From positions 1 through 15,003 of the forward strand of contig NZ_DGDC01000034.1 in assembly GCF_002385225.1 (NCBI RefSeq): 15,003 bases of DNA. The letters run 5' to 3'. Source of the stretch: Psychrobacter sp. UBA3962 (lineage in GTDB: Bacteria > Pseudomonadota > Gammaproteobacteria > Pseudomonadales > Moraxellaceae). Both the position numbers and the translations under genes were made by a program. Below the pieces are notes generated by a model. It did not search any database, was not told where the DNA came from, and saw nothing but the letters and a program-made list of their open reading frames with translations. This document shows, piece by piece, positions 1-7,081 of this stretch; positions within the stretch are counted from its first letter, which is position 1; every line of letters starts with the position of its first letter.

Positions 1-647
1 TCAATAGCAAACTTAACTCGATCAACCTCGCTGGTTCTAATTCTAATTAGTATTGGCCGTTTAAAGGCTTCTACGTCTTTGGGGTTAAACCCCAGGTAGT
101 CGGCTTCATAAATGAGCCAATCCCTATAATCATCGGCTGTACCATTGTCATAAGCCATAGCAATTGCCATAGTACGGCCGTTACCACTTTCAACGGCCAT
201 ATCATCACCGACAATAGGCGCGCCACTATCAGCCCTTCCGGATCGTCCTAAGCTTTCCGGATCAAGGTCACGTGATACTTTTTGCACCCATGCGACTGAT
301 GAATCACGGCCACGATCACGAGGCTGTAATTCTTGCGGATATATTGGGTTTTGGCTGCCGCTTGCCGTGTGACTAGCAATGACGTTATCAATTTCAGTTA
401 TAGCTAGAATCGTCGATACCCTAGTCCCCTTTGCTGTTTTAACATTATTGCTGCGGCCCTTGATAACCTTGTTTACCTGATTAGGCTGGCTGTTTGAATT
501 ATCTGATTTAACAGATAAGCCAAGATCAGCTCTAAGCTGCATAACTCTTTTTATTTCATCAAGGCGCTTTAACCCATCAAGGTTTTTAGCGTCTGATATA
601 GCAGCCTTGAGCTGCTTCACCAGTTCTATCTTCTTTAAAGGTGTCAT
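1..647 (-). CDS. DdrB-like ParB-superfamily domain protein, 3' end outside window
   Basis: This reading frame stays open from an ATG at 647 to the left edge, giving about 215 N-terminal residues; the C-terminus is missing. Residues 1-75 are a charged helical stretch. Residues 80-162 contain the segment by which I recognise it: PQELQPRDRGRDSS (about 104-117) followed by GAPIVGDDMAVESGNGR (about 142-158). That pattern, ending in an E-S-G-N-G-R motif, is typical of the ddrB-like ParB superfamily domain found near the N-terminus of large phage and plasmid antirestriction or DNA-processing proteins. In phage P1, DdrB is packaged in the capsid with the Dar proteins. The gene starts 9 bases after the stop of the 942-residue gene, with AAGGGGCGG just upstream, so the two form one operon. 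Full-length relatives often carry helicase or methyltransferase domains further on; whether this one does cannot be seen. The domain call is from memory of the family, not a search. Confidence 0.68.
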   Translation of the reverse strand, partial: MTPLKKIELVKQLKAAISDAKNLDGLKRLDEIKRVMQLRADLGLSVKSDNSNSQPNQVNKVIKGRSNNVKTAKGTRVSTILAITEIDNVIASHTASGSQNPIYPQELQPRDRGRDSSVAWVQKVSRDLDPESLGRSGRADSGAPIVGDDMAVESGNGRTMAIAMAYDNGTADDYRDWLIYEADYLGFNPKDVEAFKRPILIRIRTSEVDRVKFAI

Positions 648-656
648 GCCCGCCCC

Positions 657-3485
657 TTATAAGTCTGATGATTCTTTATCAACTGCGCTTAATACAACAT
701 CTAACGCTTGAGTAAATAGCGGGTTGTGTTCGTCTTTTTCGCCAATAACTGTCAGCCTATCAAGGTCAATATCATCGGTACTTAAAGAGCCATCGATGAT
801 TGAATTTAGGTAATCTGTATCATCTTGGCTATAGGCTGTTTCTGTTTGCTGCATCGCATGTCCTTGTTCAATATCACTGATTTCTTGTTCATCACTTCCA
901 ATATCCTCAGGGGCATTTACTGTGGCTACATTTTGTTCATTTAAGCTCCCGATATCTTGATTCAACCAGTTATTGGCCTTTTCAATATATTCAGGTAAGT
1001 CATTGGTATATTGATAATCGACAACTTCACCATCTTGTGACCATTCAATGGTAAAGTCATTAGGTGATTCCTTTGTAGACTCTCCATCATAGTTTTTGAA
1101 CTTGCCTTCAATTTCAACTCTTCGGTTAGATACTTCTTTAACCGCTTGGAATACGCCTAATCCGGCATGTCTTGATTCGATAAAAGTTGTAAAACCAAAA
1201 GATTCAGCAAGTCCATTGAGCTTTTCTAAATCTTTTTCCGTCAACACTTTTCTAGCTTCCCAGCGCTCAGCATTTGCCATAGCGTCCTCGTCATTATCGG
1301 CATAACGTGCATAAGGGTTTTCAGGGGAGAAAGTTTCAACATCAGATTTCGGAACTTCTTTTGGGTCAAGCTCACTAGTGATAGATTGCTCTTTTGCACT
1401 CTTGTCCGTAGTACCTACAAAGTTGTCCTCGGCCTGCTTAGAACTATTACCTTGTTCTATTACTTCTAGTATTTCGATGTTTATCTCATAATCATCTTCA
1501 ATAGAATCAAACATATTGACTTCATCTGTAGAATTTGGCTTAATTATCTTAGTGTCTGAGTCACCCCCTGAATAGTTATCAGGGATCGGTTGCTCAGACA
1601 TTTTTTTCTCACAATCATCTTCAATAGAATCAAACATATTGACTTCATCTGCATAGTTTGATTTAATATTATCAGTGCCTGAAGCAACCCCTGAATCGTG
1701 ATCAGGGATCGCTGTTTCAGGCATTTTTTTATTGTCATTTTCTTGTAGTGAATCAAAAGATTTGTTTTTGGGCACTAAAAGGTCATAATGCAGTAATCCA
1801 TCTTTAACATCTTTCTCAACCACGACTCTTAGCTTAATTAGCTCTTCGCCAAGCTTGATGGTATTCTCAAGATGATAATATCCAGACGCCATTGGTTTGT
1901 TAGAAACTTTAATATTTTCCTGCCAGGTTGCGTTTGTAGCTGTGGCTATAATATCTTCGATCTTTGCTACTAATTTAAGCTTTCTTGGGTCTGCGCTATG
2001 TGAGATAAACTTCTTAATGCCTCGTTTGCGAATCTCGACCTTCGCATTTTCACCCTCATCATCTTCCAATGCAGGGCAATCAATCCAACTGCCGGCAATG
2101 CTGTTAAAAACATCTTTCGCTTTACTTCTTAAGTCTATTAAGCCCTTTTTTGTTTCATCGAAACTACCAAGCTCATTGCCGGATAATTCCACCTTGGCTT
2201 CCTCTTCAGCTACATTTAAAGAAGTTGAGATCGTCATTTCATCTGGTTCTGGTATATATGCTGGCTCACCGTCCGCGCTTTCCGTAGTGTCAATATTGGC
2301 TTTTGATTTGTTTTGTTGCATAGCAGCATCAATCTGCTCTTTTAAGCTGGCAATATCTTTATCTAGCTGCTCAATGGTTTGTTTTTTCTGCTCAATATTG
2401 CTTTGAGCTTCATTGATATCAGCGTCACGCTTAGCTTTACGTTCTTGAGCACGTTTAAAGTTTTTGCTGTTTTTGCTGGCAAGCAACATCATTTGACGTG
2501 CAAGAGTTGGAATTTTGACGTCCTGGCCGTTAATCGGTGACAAAATAGCGGTTACGTCGCGTTTGTTTAATAACCATTTCCAGCTAACCATCATATCGCC
2601 TGCCAGCAATTTGCTAGGCGTGCTATCAGGGTTGTGGAACCAAATAGATAGTTTTTGGCCGTCCGATAAATCAAACACAAAAGCAACGTTTACCACGCCA
2701 CCACGTTTAAATGGCTTGGTTTGAGTGACATTGGCTACAGATAGGGTTTCATTTGAGGCTTGGCTCATTGCTCTAAATAAGCGATCTTTGAGCATTGGCA
2801 AGCGGTTGACCGTGTCCATGATTGAGTCAAATTCAGCTTCTTCTGCCTCTGAGTCAATCAACGCTTGCTGCAAATCAAAATCTTGTGTCAGCTCTTTAAA
2901 CGTGTCAGCTCGGATCATATCTGTGTATAGATTGGTTAAGCTGCCACCATGGCTTGATAGGGTTAAGTTATCCCATTGAACATCATTAAAAGCGGCTCGT
3001 GTCGCTTCTTCTTGTAGCTCTTTTGATGTGATGATTGGTAGGTAGTGCTTATCTTGCGAGGGGTTATTTAGTAGCTTAGAGACAGCATCAATAGACCATG
3101 CCTGGTCATCTGTCATGTGATCAAACTGCATGCCTTCGGCATAGCCTACAAGTACGCCATAATCTGCGCCCAGGTAGTCAAATTGAGTGGTTGCTAGTGT
3201 TAGTGCGTGCTCTTCATCTAAAGCGCCGCCAATTGCCACTGAATCAATGTAATGGCCGCCATTTTCAAACAAGTTAACAACATGCCAGCTATCGTCATTA
3301 CTGCCAGCTGTTGAATCAAAGCCTAATCCGTCAAAACCTGTTTCATCGGCAATTAATGCCAGCATATCTCGGTACTCGCCTTCAATAAGGCCAGTTTCAT
3401 AGCGGCTGTAACGCGTCTGTTCGTTACCGCATCGATCTTCTGTTAATTGGTTGGCGTGCGCTGTGCCTGTTTTAATGTAAGACAT
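657..3485 (-). CDS. 942-aa DarA-like (defence against restriction) phage protein
   Basis: First gene of phage module A. Residues 1-245 are acidic and not recognised beyond general resemblance to phage internal proteins. Residues about 247-345 (VANVTQTKPFKRGG at the start, FHNPDSTPSKLL at 284-294, SWKWLLNKRD at 301-310) resemble the conserved C-terminal segment of DarA-type defence-against-restriction proteins. In phage P1, DarA is a capsid-internal protein that protects injected DNA from type I restriction. A basic, strongly helical segment at about 345-395 is a likely coiled coil. Residues about 577-665 are two and a bit copies of a 41-residue acidic repeat, and residues about 760-850 form a separate globular-looking region. 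There is no signal peptide or membrane segment. The ATG at 3485 lies directly behind the conserved leader hairpin. The adjoining DdrB-like gene supports the antirestriction reading. The family assignment is by eye and the exact biochemical role is unknown. Confidence 0.6.
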   Translation of the reverse strand: MSYIKTGTAHANQLTEDRCGNEQTRYSRYETGLIEGEYRDMLALIADETGFDGLGFDSTAGSNDDSWHVVNLFENGGHYIDSVAIGGALDEEHALTLATTQFDYLGADYGVLVGYAEGMQFDHMTDDQAWSIDAVSKLLNNPSQDKHYLPIITSKELQEEATRAAFNDVQWDNLTLSSHGGSLTNLYTDMIRADTFKELTQDFDLQQALIDSEAEEAEFDSIMDTVNRLPMLKDRLFRAMSQASNETLSVANVTQTKPFKRGGVVNVAFVFDLSDGQKLSIWFHNPDSTPSKLLAGDMMVSWKWLLNKRDVTAILSPINGQDVKIPTLARQMMLLASKNSKNFKRAQERKAKRDADINEAQSNIEQKKQTIEQLDKDIASLKEQIDAAMQQNKSKANIDTTESADGEPAYIPEPDEMTISTSLNVAEEEAKVELSGNELGSFDETKKGLIDLRSKAKDVFNSIAGSWIDCPALEDDEGENAKVEIRKRGIKKFISHSADPRKLKLVAKIEDIIATATNATWQENIKVSNKPMASGYYHLENTIKLGEELIKLRVVVEKDVKDGLLHYDLLVPKNKSFDSLQENDNKKMPETAIPDHDSGVASGTDNIKSNYADEVNMFDSIEDDCEKKMSEQPIPDNYSGGDSDTKIIKPNSTDEVNMFDSIEDDYEINIEILEVIEQGNSSKQAEDNFVGTTDKSAKEQSITSELDPKEVPKSDVETFSPENPYARYADNDEDAMANAERWEARKVLTEKDLEKLNGLAESFGFTTFIESRHAGLGVFQAVKEVSNRRVEIEGKFKNYDGESTKESPNDFTIEWSQDGEVVDYQYTNDLPEYIEKANNWLNQDIGSLNEQNVATVNAPEDIGSDEQEISDIEQGHAMQQTETAYSQDDTDYLNSIIDGSLSTDDIDLDRLTVIGEKDEHNPLFTQALDVVLSAVDKESSDL
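1490..1757 (-). repeat. 123-bp tandem repeat (41-aa unit) inside the DarA-like gene
   Basis: Two full units and a partial third lie in tandem in frame: 1757-1635, 1634-1512 and from 1511 to about 1490. Each unit begins with Phe-Asp-Ser and contains a K-K-M-x-E-x-x-I-P-D core followed by D-E-V-N-M. The 39 bases at 1490-1528 recur without mismatch at 1613-1651, exactly 123 bases away. The first unit has diverged more in protein and DNA, so the newest duplication is probably the one joining units 2 and 3. The period is a multiple of three, so copy-number change would keep the frame. Confidence 0.92.
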
Positions 3486-3562
3486 GATAAAAAACCCTAT
3501 TACAATAAATATAATAGGGTTATTTTGGCATTGGAGATGTGCTGTGGTTTAGGGGTGTTCCT
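3486..3562 (-). promoter_or_regulatory. Conserved phage-operon leader, copy A (upstream of the DarA-like gene)
   Basis: On the minus strand this reads AGGAACACCCCTAAA (3562-3548), 20 unconserved bases, CAAAATAACCC (3527-3517 shares the GGGTT arm complement), a 19-base interval, then GGGTT (complement of 3497-3493) and 7 bases to the ATG. The same blocks with the same 20- and 19-base spacings precede module B at 11439-11514. Here the inverted repeat is perfect over 10 bases (3493-3502 with 3512-3521; arms AACCCTATTA and TAATAGGGTT), and a T-run follows on the minus strand, so it could act as a terminator for lrp readthrough or as a hairpin hiding the AGGG ribosome binding site 9 bases before the ATG. 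Conservation with fixed spacing is seen directly; promoter or RNA function is inferred. Confidence 0.75.
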
Positions 3563-3604
3563 AGCTTAAACTTAAACGCGATGTTTTTGTGTTAGGCATG
3601 TCAC

Positions 3605-4090
3605 TCAACTACGTTTCAGCACATCTCTTAATTCAATGCTAGTTTGAATATTACTTACGCCCTCAATGTGATTTAGCTTATGCAGGATAAAATCTTCAAA
3701 ATGCTCCATGTCTTTCACTAAAACCTTTAGTAAGTAGTCTTCACTACGACCCGTCACAATACTACAGCTCATCACTTCTTTAAACTCTCTAATTTTTTCC
3801 TCAAACTTATTAAAACTATCTGCTGTATGCGTCTCCATACTCACAGCAATATAAACAGACAAGTTATAACCAAGTTTTTTAGCATTTACTTGAGCATGAT
3901 ATCCTCTGATCATACCGCATTCTTCCAAGCGCTTAATTCTTCTAGTACATGTAGTAGTAGAGATGTTCAATGAAGTAGCAATATCACTAACATTTATACG
4001 TGCATTTTCTTGCAACATTACTAAGATTTGCTGGTCCGCATAATCTATAGAAAGTACTTCTGTTGGTTCTAGAGAAGGAGTTATGGGCAT
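3605..4090 (-). CDS. Lrp/AsnC-family transcriptional regulator
   Basis: A 161-residue protein of usual length for the family. Residues about 16-66 form the N-terminal winged helix-turn-helix (LSIDYADQQILVMLQ, then ISTTTCTRRIKRLEECGMI, whose second part is the recognition region). Residues about 75-155 form the alpha-beta effector-binding and oligomerisation domain, including VTGRSEDYLLKVLV at 112-125, which matches the conserved V-T-G-x-x-D-Y-L-L-K signature. Such proteins bind AT-rich DNA as dimers to octamers and usually sense amino acids. It is divergent from leuA across a 205-bp AT-rich gap, so control of leuA and of itself is a reasonable inference, with leucine or another branched-chain amino acid as possible effector. 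The ATG at 4090 has only a weak GAG-type ribosome site. The gene is more AT-rich than most of its neighbours. No terminator separates its stop from the leader of module A, 43 bp further on. Confidence 0.9.
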   Translation of the reverse strand: MPITPSLEPTEVLSIDYADQQILVMLQENARINVSDIATSLNISTTTCTRRIKRLEECGMIRGYHAQVNAKKLGYNLSVYIAVSMETHTADSFNKFEEKIREFKEVMSCSIVTGRSEDYLLKVLVKDMEHFEDFILHKLNHIEGVSNIQTSIELRDVLKRS

Positions 4091-4295
4091 TTCAATGGCT
4101 CTTTATGTAGTTATTAGTTTTTTTTCTCATATTTAGTCAATAAAAGTATTTTTTCACTAATACTAATTAAAAAATATGGTTATTTAGCAGATTTTTTCCC
4201 ACAGTATCTTGATATCATTATTTAGGTTTTTAAACATTAATAATTAATACATGATAACTCGATATTCTAAATTTCGATACTACAGAGGGCAATCC
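4091..4295. promoter_or_regulatory. AT-rich divergent promoter region between lrp-like gene and leuA
   Basis: The 205 bases between the two divergent genes are strongly AT-rich with several A and T tracts (for example around 4115-4125 and 4166-4173), as expected of an Lrp-type binding region. A possible -35 TTGATA lies at 4209-4214, but the hexamer 16-17 bases downstream matches the -10 consensus at only about half its positions, so no single promoter can be named. No leucine-rich leader peptide and no attenuator hairpin typical of enterobacterial leu leaders is visible. Confidence 0.4.
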
Positions 4296-6050
4296 ATGAG
4301 CCAAGTTACTAGCCATTCACCAGTTGTTGAACCAAAAGTTAAGCCAAAATTCGAAGCATTTGATTTTCGCAAATATCAACCGTTTGCGTTTGCACCCAAT
4401 CTACCAGATCGTACTTGGCCGAACAAAACCATTGAAAAAGCCCCAACTTGGGCCAGTGTGGATCTGCGTGATGGTAACCAAGCTTTAATTGACCCAATGA
4501 CCATTGAGCAAAAAATGCAGTTTTTCAAACTGCTTGTTGAAGTGGGTTTTAAAGAGATTGAAATTGGGTTCCCGTCAGCTGCGCAAGTGGAGTTTGATTT
4601 CGCTCGTAAATTGATTGAAGAAAATCATATTCCTGATGATGTGACCATCCAAGTCTTGGTTCAAGCTCGTGAGCATTTGATTGAGCGTACTTTTGAGGCA
4701 TTACAAGGGGTGCGTCGTGCGGTAGTACACGTTTATAACTCAACCAGTAAAGTGCAGCGTGACAAAGTCTATGCCAAAGACTTAGAAGAGATTAAAGAGA
4801 TTGCGATCAAAGGCGCGAAGATGCTGCAAGATCATGCAGCCAAGCACCCAGATACTGAGTGGGTATTCCAGTACTCACCAGAGAGCTTCAGCCAGACTGA
4901 GCCAGATTATGCAGTTCAAGTTGTGAACGCGGTGAACGAGGTATGGAAGCCTGAAGAGGGGCAACAAGTTATCATTAACTTGCCTGCCACAGTTGAGTCG
5001 TCTATGCCAAACGTCTATGCTGACCAAGTTGAATACTTCTGTCGTCATGTAAAAAACCGCGAACATATCATTGTCAGCTTGCACACTCATAATGACCGAG
5101 GTAGTGCCGTAGCAGCTGCTGAGCTTGGTGTGTTGGCAGGAGCAGATCGTATTGAAGGTACCTTGCTAGGTAATGGTGAGCGTACCGGTAATATGGACAT
5201 CATGATTATGGCCATGAACCTTTATAGCCAAGGCGTTGATCCTGAGCTAGATTTAAGTGACATGAGCCGTATCGTGCAGATAGTCAGTGAGTGTAACAAT
5301 CTACCTGTACACCCTCGTCATCCTTATGTCGGTGAATTGGTATTCACAGCCTTTAGTGGTTCGCACCAAGATGCTATTAAGAAGTCGCTTGACTACAATG
5401 AGAAAAACAGTGAAGCAACGCAAAACATCTGGGATGTGGCCTACTTACCAATTGACCCGGCGCACATTGGCAGAAGCTATCAAGATGTGGTACGCATTAA
5501 CAGTCAGTCAGGTAAAGGCGGCGTGGCTTATATCTTACAGCGTAACTACGGCTTTAACCTACCACGCTGGATGCAGATTGACTTTAGCCGTGTGGTACAA
5601 CAGAAAGCAGAAGATGTAGCGCGTGAGCTAAGAACCGATGAGATTCTACAAGTTTTTGAATCTACCTACATTAATAATAAAAGTTTGAGCTTACTTGATT
5701 ATCACTTAAATAATATAAGGGGAGATGTTGAATTTAACGGTCAAATTGCCTCTGATGATGAAGTAATTAATATATCAGGTCATGGTAATGGTCCATTATC
5801 TTCCTTCATCGATGGGGTGGCTCGTCATACTGGCAAGCAGCTACACATTATTAACTACTCAGAGCACGCAATTAGTCCCGAGTTCACTTATGGTGAAGAA
5901 GATGAGGCTCAAAGTGACAAAACCAACGCCAAAGCTGCTGCATATATTCAGCTAAACGTAGATGGTGAGATTTACTCTGGTATTGGCACCTGTTCTAGTA
6001 CTGTTTCCGCTATGTTAAAAGGCGCCTTGTCTGCGCTTACTCAAATTTAG
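4296..6050 (+). CDS. leuA: 2-isopropylmalate synthase (alpha-IPMS type 2)
   Basis: LeuA condenses acetyl-CoA with 2-oxoisovalerate to 2-isopropylmalate, the first committed step of leucine synthesis, in the cytoplasm. With the start at 4296 it has 584 residues, typical of the longer Pseudomonas-type enzyme. Numbered from that start, the catalytic TIM-barrel carries LRDGNQ at 57-62, the metal-binding HTHND at 263-267, and GNGERTGN at 292-299. N-S-Q-S-G-K-G-G follows at 402-409, and the C-terminal regulatory domain with GHGNGPLSSF (495-504) is complete. An in-frame ATG at 4251 has no ribosome site, whereas AGAGGG at 4284-4289 sits 6 bases before the ATG at 4296, so the later start is chosen. 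All key residues are present, so it should be active. It lies between phage modules B and A, convergent with B. A stretch near 5640-5815 is unusually AT-rich for the gene. Confidence 0.96.
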   Translation: MSQVTSHSPVVEPKVKPKFEAFDFRKYQPFAFAPNLPDRTWPNKTIEKAPTWASVDLRDGNQALIDPMTIEQKMQFFKLLVEVGFKEIEIGFPSAAQVEFDFARKLIEENHIPDDVTIQVLVQAREHLIERTFEALQGVRRAVVHVYNSTSKVQRDKVYAKDLEEIKEIAIKGAKMLQDHAAKHPDTEWVFQYSPESFSQTEPDYAVQVVNAVNEVWKPEEGQQVIINLPATVESSMPNVYADQVEYFCRHVKNREHIIVSLHTHNDRGSAVAAAELGVLAGADRIEGTLLGNGERTGNMDIMIMAMNLYSQGVDPELDLSDMSRIVQIVSECNNLPVHPRHPYVGELVFTAFSGSHQDAIKKSLDYNEKNSEATQNIWDVAYLPIDPAHIGRSYQDVVRINSQSGKGGVAYILQRNYGFNLPRWMQIDFSRVVQQKAEDVARELRTDEILQVFESTYINNKSLSLLDYHLNNIRGDVEFNGQIASDDEVINISGHGNGPLSSFIDGVARHTGKQLHIINYSEHAISPEFTYGEEDEAQSDKTNAKAAAYIQLNVDGEIYSGIGTCSSTVSAMLKGALSALTQI

Positions 6051-6073
6051 CTTTTGTGGAAAGCTTTTTCTAA

Positions 6074-6116
6074 GTCGTCATAGACATCTACCGTTCAAGG
6101 CGGTTTCTACGACGAC
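6074..6116. other. Large imperfect inverted repeat between leuA and phage module B
   Basis: Arms at about 6074-6093 and 6101-6116 pair as GTCGTC with GACGAC, TAGA with TCTA and ACCG with CGGT around a 7-base loop, with one mismatch and a 4-5 base bulge: 14 pairs in all. It lies between two convergent genes, where a bidirectional terminator is expected, but no T-run follows either arm closely. It may be a weak terminator, or mark the boundary of the phage segment. Structure is seen; function is not established. Confidence 0.5.
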
Positions 6117-6127
6117 TCACGGTAAAG

Positions 6128-6403
6128 TTACTTGCTGGCAGCAATACGATAAATCCATAACTCGTTCACACCTTTATTAAAGGCATCTTCAACAGTTAAA
6201 TAGTCAGGATTATTAATATCACGTCCTAGCATACCAGGGTAGCTTAAATTGGTTACCTTAAACGGCTTGTCGGTACGACCACGTTTAAAGCGGCCAATAA
6301 TTAGCCCATTTTGAGTTGAGGGAACCTGGGTTGATTCCGTCTTGTCGTTTACGTCGCCTCGCTGCACGCCAACAGCGGTTGAAATAATTTTAGTTTCAAT
6401 CAT
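6128..6403 (-). CDS. Short tail-sheath-like protein (N-terminal sheath domain only)
   Basis: Last gene of module B, 91 residues, with AAGGA 6 bases before the ATG. The order of elements resembles the start of contractile tail sheath proteins: a beta segment GVQRGDV, then VPSTQNGLIIGRFKRGRTDK (27-46), PFKVTN, YPGMLG, then YLTVEDAFNKGVNELWIYRI (68-87), corresponding to the sheath pattern of pass-through strand, L-V-T-S-like motif and A-x-x-x-A-F-x-N-G ending in a V-x-R-like strand. Sheaths are normally several hundred residues; here a clean stop follows and no continuing sheath sequence is found downstream in any frame. It may be a dedicated small sheath-like collar or baseplate protein, or the remnant of a sheath gene cut off where leuA-side DNA begins. 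It sits next to a tube-like gene, as sheath genes usually do. Confidence 0.55.
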   Translation of the reverse strand: MIETKIISTAVGVQRGDVNDKTESTQVPSTQNGLIIGRFKRGRTDKPFKVTNLSYPGMLGRDINNPDYLTVEDAFNKGVNELWIYRIAASK

Positions 6404-6412
6404 GATTAATCC

Positions 6413-7081
6413 TTAGTTTGAGAATGATAAAGGTCTTAGTTTTTCAAAAGTCACTGGTATTTCTACTAGCTCGCTTCTACTGCTTGCTGATAATTCAATG
6501 CTTGCTGACTTAACACCAACTATCCATGATTCCTGAACAGCAACTCGTCTGGGATCATTGGGGTTTAACAATGCCACCGTTAGCTTAAACGCATAGTTTT
6601 TTGTTTCGTTCATTGTTCCATCGTTGTTAAACGCAAGTCTGCGACAAGCTTTATATGATTTAGAGATATCGCCTTTGGCTGTTTCGATAAAGGTGATATC
6701 CATTTCACTGCTTGTTTGTTGGGTCAAGTAGTTCGCCTGGTAAGATCCGGCTTGATAGCTTTCAGACTCATTAGAACCTAGCGACAATTCAGCATTAGTC
6801 GCAAGGTAGCTAAGCGTTTGATCCTTGAACCAGGGTATATCGCCTTTATGACCAAATATATTTTCTATCTTTACCCTGTAAACTGCCTTGATCAGCGCCT
6901 TATGAGCTTTAACTCTTCCATAAATGCGGGCATACTCTTCTAGTAGGTTTTTGCTTACAGTATTATCAACTGCACTACCCGTTTTTTGAGCTGCATTACT
7001 GACTAAGTTGAAGGCTGTTTCTCTAAAGTCATTGCCAGCCGTAAAGTCATGGTCGATTAACTCGCTAACTAAATCTAGCAT
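6413..7081 (-). CDS. Phage tail-tube-like structural protein (second tube-fold protein)
   Basis: A 222-residue protein. The start is taken as the ATG at 7081, which overlaps the portal stop as TAATG and has GGGAAG 7 bases upstream; a TTG 15 bases earlier in frame is less likely. The first 75 residues are mostly helical. From about residue 85 on the pattern is beta-rich: ELSLGSNESESY, MDITFIETAKGD, KNYAFKLTVALLNP, SASIELSASSRSELVEIPVTF. This resembles the tube fold shared by gp19-like tube and tube-initiator proteins, and the gene lies next to a sheath-like gene. It could equally be a tube initiator or a head-tail junction protein, given the neighbouring portal. The assignment rests on order and general pattern and is tentative. 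It is co-transcribed with the portal. Confidence 0.42.
   Translation of the reverse strand: MLDLVSELIDHDFTAGNDFRETAFNLVSNAAQKTGSAVDNTVSKNLLEEYARIYGRVKAHKALIKAVYRVKIENIFGHKGDIPWFKDQTLSYLATNAELSLGSNESESYQAGSYQANYLTQQTSSEMDITFIETAKGDISKSYKACRRLAFNNDGTMNETKNYAFKLTVALLNPNDPRRVAVQESWIVGVKSASIELSASSRSELVEIPVTFEKLRPLSFSN

Noticed and set aside
1544..1756. Small minus-strand frame of about 70 codons inside the DarA-like gene
   Set aside because: It arises from the tandem repeat read in another frame; composition is low-complexity and it has no ribosome site.
1897..2406. Plus-strand frame of 169 codons with hydrophobic, membrane-like sequence
   Set aside because: It is antisense to the coiled-coil and neighbouring part of the 942-residue protein; Glu/Lys codons read backwards give Leu/Ser/Phe. 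No ribosome site.
4251..4295. Earlier ATG of leuA at 4251, or a short leader peptide there
   Set aside because: No ribosome site precedes it, it contains no leucine codon run, and the ATG at 4296 has AGAGGG at good distance.
5287..5619. Plus-strand frame of 110 codons inside leuA
   Set aside because: Out-of-frame shadow of highly conserved leuA catalytic sequence.
6074..6116. attC-like integron site
   Set aside because: The arms lack the AAC/GTT core boxes of attC and no integrase gene is present.
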